Positions 60,069 through 64,000 of a DNA stretch of 64,000 bases are shown piece by piece. The stretch covers positions 5,048-69,047 of the forward strand of contig CAVQDO010000003.1 of the NCBI GenBank assembly GCA_963711255.1. The letters are read 5' to 3'. Positions within the stretch are counted from its first letter, which is position 1. The number at the start of each line of letters is the position of its first letter. A program made the translations under genes and the position numbers. Under the pieces are notes generated by a model. The model was given only the letters and a program-made list of their open reading frames with translations. It was not told the origin of the DNA and made no database searches. The DNA comes from GCA-2746365 sp963711255 (GTDB lineage: Bacteria; Pseudomonadota; Gammaproteobacteria; SZUA-229).

Positions 60069-61287
60069 AGGTGCTTTTTAAAGCCCTGACTGCATCAATT
60101 CTTTGTTCCCTGATCTTGTCGGCCAGGGCCTTGTTCTCAAAACCCGCTTCACGCAGTGCACTGATATCAATATCTTTTGTTACGTTGAGTGCCTGTCGAA
60201 AATAATCACCCTGTTTAAATTCCAGGTGTTCAAAACCGGGCCTGCCACGGGCATCCGCTTCGCTGGCCAGTAAAAAGTGTTCGAATCGTTCCGGCTTCCT
60301 AAACGCATCCAGCTGTTCCAGAGTTTTAACCACAGTAGCCGGTTTAAGTTCAAGCGCACGATGGTAATGCAGGTGCAGCCGGGCGGTTCGCTCAGCCAGG
60401 TCGCGATAGTCATTGGGAATGCGCATGCGCTGACAAACCTGTAAAACGATTTTTGCGCCACGGGCTTCGTGTTCAATGTGACGGGGCCATTCTTCAATTG
60501 GAGTCGTGCCTTTGCCCAGGTCATGGACCAGTGCAGCAAAGCGGACCTGTGGATTGCTGCTGAGTTTGCACGCCTGTTCCAGTACCATCAGGGTGTGAAT
60601 GCCGGTGTCAATTTCAGGGTGATGCTCTTCCGGCTGCGGTACACCCCAAAGGCAATCGAGTTCGGGCATGATGCGTGCCAGCGCGCCGCATTCTCGTAAT
60701 GCAGTAATGAAGGCGGAGGGTGTTTTTTCAGACAGCGCTTTCTGCATTTCCTGCCATACCCTTTCCGGTACCAGTGCATCAACTTCGCCAGCCGCTACCA
60801 TGGTTTTCATTAACTGCATGGTTTCGCTGGCGATGCTGAAACCCAAGTGCGCATATCGTGCCATGAAGCGGGCTATGCGCAATATCCGTACCGGGTCTTC
60901 AGCGAATGCGTCAGAGACATGGCGTAATATTTTATTGTTTATGTCAGCGATGCCGCCGTATGGGTCTATGTATGCACCAGCTTCATCTTTAGCGATGGCA
61001 TTTATGGTCAGGTCACGACGAATCAGGTCTTCTTCCAGGGTGACATCGGGCGAGGCATGTACTTCAAAACCCTTATAACCGGCAGCTGTTTTGCGCTCGG
61101 TTCTTGCCAGGGCATGCTCATCTTTGGTTTCAGGATGCAGAAATACAGGGAAGTCCTTGCCTACCTGCTGATAGCCGGCAGCAAGCATATCGTCGACAGT
61201 CGCGCCAACTACGACCCAGTCTTTTTCCTTAAATGGGTAGCCCAGCAATTCGTCGCGAACGGCGCCGCCAACAAGATACGTTTTCAT
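60061..61287 (-). CDS. cca: CCA tRNA nucleotidyltransferase with HD domain
   Basis: The 408-residue enzyme adds or repairs the 3' CCA end of tRNAs. The N-terminal nucleotidyltransferase has GGAVRDELLGYPFKEKDWVV and DLTINAIAKDEAGAYIDPYG. The middle has DPVRILRIARFMARY, and an HD domain follows (VRFAALVHDLGKGT). This HD-containing architecture is the multifunctional bacterial type with phosphohydrolase activity. Its start diverges from the polyamine cluster. Confidence 0.95.
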   Translation of the reverse strand: MKTYLVGGAVRDELLGYPFKEKDWVVVGATVDDMLAAGYQQVGKDFPVFLHPETKDEHALARTERKTAAGYKGFEVHASPDVTLEEDLIRRDLTINAIAKDEAGAYIDPYGGIADINNKILRHVSDAFAEDPVRILRIARFMARYAHLGFSIASETMQLMKTMVAAGEVDALVPERVWQEMQKALSEKTPSAFITALRECGALARIMPELDCLWGVPQPEEHHPEIDTGIHTLMVLEQACKLSSNPQVRFAALVHDLGKGTTPIEEWPRHIEHEARGAKIVLQVCQRMRIPNDYRDLAERTARLHLHYHRALELKPATVVKTLEQLDAFRKPERFEHFLLASEADARGRPGFEHLEFKQGDYFRQALNVTKDIDISALREAGFENKALADKIREQRIDAVRALKSTFS

Positions 61288-61322
61288 GGTCGTTATGTTG
61301 CCATAAAAACGTTAAATATTTC

Positions 61323-61350
61323 TTGCCAAATTAAAAAATATGAATAAAAT
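61323..61350 (+). promoter_or_regulatory. Probable promoter of the speD-speE-decarboxylase cluster
   Basis: TTGCCA (61323-61328) and TAAAAT (61345-61350) form a sigma-70-like pair with a 16-base spacer, upstream of speD in the region divergent from cca. The spacer is AT-rich. This is a by-eye match. Confidence 0.45.
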
Positions 61351-61474
61351 GCGCCTCTCGTTTATTTCCTGCTGGGGATTTATGTTTATTTGTTAGCCGC
61401 ACGTCTATTATGAAATGGCGTCGGAATTTTTATTAATTCGTCATTATGACGTCATTTTATGTGGGGTAACCTCT

Positions 61475-61942
61475 ATGGGGCTGACAGCTTCCGAGGCGCT
61501 TGACAGCGTTATTCCTTTGCCTGTTGCAGATACTATTGCAACAGGATATTCAAATGGTACTGAAACCGAAGATCACTTTATCATCCGGGATGGTAAGGAA
61601 TTTGCTGGTACGCATATTATTATCGATTTATGGGGAGCATCACGGCTGGATGACCTGGCCCACATGGAGGCAGCCATGCGCGAGGCTGTTCAAGTGTGTG
61701 GTGCGACCCTGCTGCATATCCATCTACATCACTTTACCCCCAGCGGCGGTATTTCCGGGGTAGCTGTTCTTGCTGAGTCACATATCAGTGTGCATACCTG
61801 GCCGGAGCGGGATTTTGCTGCATTTGATGTGTTCATGTGTGGTGATGCAAAACCGGAAAATGCCGGGCCGGTATTACAGCGCTATTTTGAGCCTGGCCAG
61901 ATGAATATTACACAGCATCAACGTGGTATTGTGCTCAAATAG
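61475..61942 (+). CDS. speD: S-adenosylmethionine decarboxylase proenzyme
   Basis: The protein is a pyruvoyl-type AdoMet decarboxylase that makes decarboxylated AdoMet for spermidine synthesis. It contains GTHIIIDLWGASRLDD, LLHIHLHHFTPSGGISGVAV and the self-cleavage site AESHISVHTWPERDFAAFDV, with the Ser that becomes pyruvoyl, and MCGDAKPENA. The start is uncertain: ATG at 61475 has GGGG eight to nine bases upstream, and an in-frame ATG at 61415 would add 20 residues without a ribosome-binding site. speE follows 44 bases later. Confidence 0.92.
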   Translation: MGLTASEALDSVIPLPVADTIATGYSNGTETEDHFIIRDGKEFAGTHIIIDLWGASRLDDLAHMEAAMREAVQVCGATLLHIHLHHFTPSGGISGVAVLAESHISVHTWPERDFAAFDVFMCGDAKPENAGPVLQRYFEPGQMNITQHQRGIVLK

Positions 61943-61986
61943 ATGTACTCAAATAGCTGTTATTTACTATTCATCAAGGGCAAGTC

Positions 61987-62829
61987 ATGAAAGAGTTTCA
62001 GGAAACCTTATACGATGCGATCTCGCAGAATTTTCGTATCGATAAAATGTACTTCGAGCAGAAGACTGAACACCAGCATTTGATGATTTTTCATAATGCC
62101 ATGCTCGGCCGGGTGATGACATTAGACGGTGTTGTGCAAACCACGGAACTGGATGAGTTTATTTATCATGAAATGATGGCGCATGTGCCCATCTTTGCTC
62201 ACGGTAAGGCTAAACGCATACTGATTATTGGCGGCGGTGACGGCGGTATGCTGCGTGAGGTGTTACGGCATACTGATGTCGAACACGTCACCATGGTCGA
62301 AATTGACTCAGCCGTCATTGATATGGCAAAAGAGTATCTGCCTAATCATTCGGCCGGTGCATTCGATGATGAGCGTGCCCACATCGTTATTGCTGACGGT
62401 ATGGATTATGTCAGGGAAACGGAAGACCGTTTTGATGTCATTATTTCAGACAGTACTGACCCTATCGGCCCCGGTGAAGTTTTGTTTACCGATGATTTTT
62501 ATGCGCAGTGCAAACGCATATTAAATGCTGGCGGTGTTATGGCGACGCAGAATGGCGTGCCATTTTTTCAAATTGATGAAGTGGTCAATACCCGCCAGCG
62601 CATGTCAGCACATTTTGCTGACCAGACATTTTATAGTGCGGCAGTTCCTACCTATTACGGTGGCATCATGACATTTGCCTGGGGTACGGATAACGCGGCC
62701 TTACGTGACACATCTATAGAAGAACTGCAGTCGCGTTATCAAAAGGCGGCTTTCAAAACACGATATTATTCACCCGCTATTCACCAGGCCAGTTTTGCAC
62801 TGCCGCAATACGTGCAAGACGCTATTTAA
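61987..62829 (+). CDS. speE: Spermidine synthase
   Basis: The 280-residue aminopropyltransferase moves an aminopropyl group from decarboxylated AdoMet to putrescine. Visible are QKTEHQHLMIFHNAMLGRVM with TLDGVVQTTELDEF, the SAM loop IIGGGDGGMLREVLRH, VTMVEIDSAVIDMAKEYL and the catalytic Asp in VIISDSTDPIGPGEVL. It lies between speD and a decarboxylase gene in one polyamine operon. Confidence 0.95.
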   Translation: MKEFQETLYDAISQNFRIDKMYFEQKTEHQHLMIFHNAMLGRVMTLDGVVQTTELDEFIYHEMMAHVPIFAHGKAKRILIIGGGDGGMLREVLRHTDVEHVTMVEIDSAVIDMAKEYLPNHSAGAFDDERAHIVIADGMDYVRETEDRFDVIISDSTDPIGPGEVLFTDDFYAQCKRILNAGGVMATQNGVPFFQIDEVVNTRQRMSAHFADQTFYSAAVPTYYGGIMTFAWGTDNAALRDTSIEELQSRYQKAAFKTRYYSPAIHQASFALPQYVQDAI

Positions 62830-62849
62830 AATAGTATTGTACATGCACG

Positions 62850-63992
62850 GTGAATACACGAGACATTCAATACGGTGCCAGCGAGGCTGAGCGTGACTAC
62901 TACCAGTCGCTGGTGAAACAGCACGGCTCGCCCTTGCTGGTTGTGAGCCAGTCCAGGCTGTTACAGCAATTTCAAAGCCTGCAGCACTATCTGCCCAATG
63001 TCGCTTTTTATTATGCGATCAAGGCGTTTCCGCATCCTGAAATTATCCGCTTGCTGGCAGAGGCCGGCTGCCATTTTGATGTCGCTTCTGAAGGTGAGAT
63101 TGCTTTACTGAAACCATTGCAGGTGGGCGGCCGCCGAACTATTCATACCCATCCCATTAAAAAAGACAGTGATATTCGTGCTGCCCTTCGAGGCGGCTCG
63201 ACGACGTTTGTTGTGGATAATATCGATGAGTTAAAAAAACTGATACCTTACCGTAGCAGAACAGGAGTGTTGTTGAGGGTGAGTTTCCGCAGTGATTCGG
63301 CGACGGTAGATTTATCGAGAAAATTTGGCTGCGCGCCAGACCAGGTTGCAGAACTGGTGTCACAGGCTGAGTCGTTAGGCGTTCATATTCGCGGCCTTTC
63401 TTTTCATGTTGGCTCACAGTGTGCAAATTCAGCTATGCATGTTTCTGCGATAAACCAATGTGCAGCATTAATGGCAGAGTGTAACCGTCTGCAAAACAAC
63501 CCGATGAACGTGCTTGATATCGGCGGCGGTTTTCCGGTGAACTATTCGGGTGACGAAATTAACCTGGATGAATTTTTTAATCCGGTTAGCCATGCCTTAA
63601 GCCAGTTAAGCAGTGATATTGATGTTATTGCCGAACCGGGCCGTTTTCTTGTGGCGCCTGCCGTTACCGGAATTTCCTCAGTCAGCGGTAAAGCCAGGCG
63701 CGGTGATTACCAGTGGTATTATCTTGATGATGGTATCTATGGTTCATACAGCGGCCAGCTGTTTGACCATGTCACTTACCCGCTGCAGATTTTAAATAGT
63801 GACAAAAAACGTCAGCCTTCAATACTCGCCGGCCCTACCTGTGACAGTATTGATATTATTGCTGAAGATGTTTTGCTGCCGGAACTGGTGGACGGTGACC
63901 TGGTGATCGGTCATATGATGGGTGCGTACACGCACGCCACAGCGACGCGTTTTAATTCACTCGCCGGCGCAAAAGTTATTTTTGTTGATTAG
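62850..63992 (+). CDS. Type III PLP-dependent decarboxylase (ornithine/lysine decarboxylase-like)
   Basis: The 380-residue protein has an alanine-racemase-type barrel: the PLP lysine at 58 in VAFYYAIKAFPHPEI, FDVASEGEIALL, LSFHVGSQ, VLDIGGGFPVNY and AEPGRFLVAPA. The LAGPTCDSIDII motif with the active-site Cys and the end HMMGAYTHATATRF match type III ornithine or lysine decarboxylases rather than diaminopimelate decarboxylase. It probably makes putrescine for the adjacent speE. The start is GTG at 62850, 20 bases after speE. The gene ends eight bases before the window edge. Confidence 0.85.
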   Translation: MNTRDIQYGASEAERDYYQSLVKQHGSPLLVVSQSRLLQQFQSLQHYLPNVAFYYAIKAFPHPEIIRLLAEAGCHFDVASEGEIALLKPLQVGGRRTIHTHPIKKDSDIRAALRGGSTTFVVDNIDELKKLIPYRSRTGVLLRVSFRSDSATVDLSRKFGCAPDQVAELVSQAESLGVHIRGLSFHVGSQCANSAMHVSAINQCAALMAECNRLQNNPMNVLDIGGGFPVNYSGDEINLDEFFNPVSHALSQLSSDIDVIAEPGRFLVAPAVTGISSVSGKARRGDYQWYYLDDGIYGSYSGQLFDHVTYPLQILNSDKKRQPSILAGPTCDSIDIIAEDVLLPELVDGDLVIGHMMGAYTHATATRFNSLAGAKVIFVD

Positions 63993-64000
63993 GAAAAGCC

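Noticed and set aside
1..64000. Defence island, prophage, integrative element, CRISPR array, rRNA or tRNA genes
   Set aside because: No regularly spaced repeats, transposase, integrase or structural RNA sequence was seen. Only short palindromic elements and single-gene families are present.

Overview
The window reads as a stretch of chromosome from a free-living gammaproteobacterium of moderate GC content. This is inferred from gene content and codon usage: a Tex/HrpA/PilH-type gene complement, DUF2058, Slp lipoproteins, FolB/FolK/pteridine reductase, CCA-adding enzyme, rpmB-rpmG and several hybrid histidine kinases. There is no rRNA, tRNA, CRISPR array, transposase or prophage module that I can see. 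The first base lies inside tex, and the last gene (a PLP decarboxylase) ends 8 bases before the right edge.

Layout. 1-6.8 kb: end of tex, a PDC-sensor protein, a macrodomain protein, a membrane-anchored small heat-shock protein, a DUF3047-like secreted protein, and small OsmC, GFA, zinc-ribbon and DUF503 proteins. 7-12 kb: a solute-binding lipoprotein translationally coupled to a hybrid histidine kinase, then a lipase-maturation-factor-like membrane protein. 12.4-15.7 kb: glutamate dehydrogenase with a CDP-alcohol phosphatidyltransferase and a CDP-archaeol-synthase-like protein, divergent from an endonuclease/exonuclease/phosphatase. 15.7-23.4 kb: HDOD and REC-GGDEF-EAL signalling, a malate:quinone oxidoreductase-like enzyme, a cyclic-nucleotide-domain protein, pyruvate kinase and a PilH-like regulator. 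23.5-34 kb: HrpA, two Slp lipoproteins, a PWGNN-repeat secreted protein, a second large hybrid kinase and an ABC-2 exporter. 34-45.6 kb: CBS, VF530, CvfB-like, LysR plus DsrE, amine oxidase, cupin, DUF2058, a frameshifted GAF-PAS hybrid kinase, dimeric dUTPase and PPK2. 45.7-52.5 kb: QmcA/NfeD pair, transglutaminase-like protease, rpmG/rpmB, folB/folK, TusA-like, LysR and DsrE/DUF2892. 52.8-58.7 kb: envelope genes (mechanosensitive channel, DUF4136 lipoprotein, retropepsin-like protease, PepSY lipoprotein), pteridine reductase, and a MidA-type methyltransferase broken by a frameshift. 58.8-64 kb: uppP, vanZ-like, cca, and a polyamine cluster speD-speE-decarboxylase.

How the genes work together. 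The clearest pathway units are folate/pterin synthesis (folB, folK, a FolM-like reductase), polyamine synthesis (a type III basic amino acid decarboxylase, AdoMet decarboxylase and spermidine synthase, which could take ornithine to spermidine), undecaprenyl-phosphate recycling (uppP) and phosphate/nucleotide metabolism (PPK2, dUTPase). Sensing is over-represented: two intact hybrid kinases, one frameshifted hybrid kinase, a REC-GGDEF-EAL protein, a PilH-like receiver, and two decayed receiver-domain relics (12195-12346 and 34006-34230) not visible as normal genes.

Points most worth a second look: the receiver-domain relics together with the frameshifted kinase; the solute-binding-protein/hybrid-kinase pair; the CarS-like lipid gene pair in a bacterium; two independent LysR/DsrE pairings; two copies of a long palindromic repeat (19011-19089, 47257-47340); a perfect 42-bp palindrome between the dUTPase and PPK2 genes; and two genes whose reading frame breaks by one base exactly at a stop codon. 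I did not find a defence island or a clearly new multi-gene system. All functional calls come from reading motifs; no database search was run.
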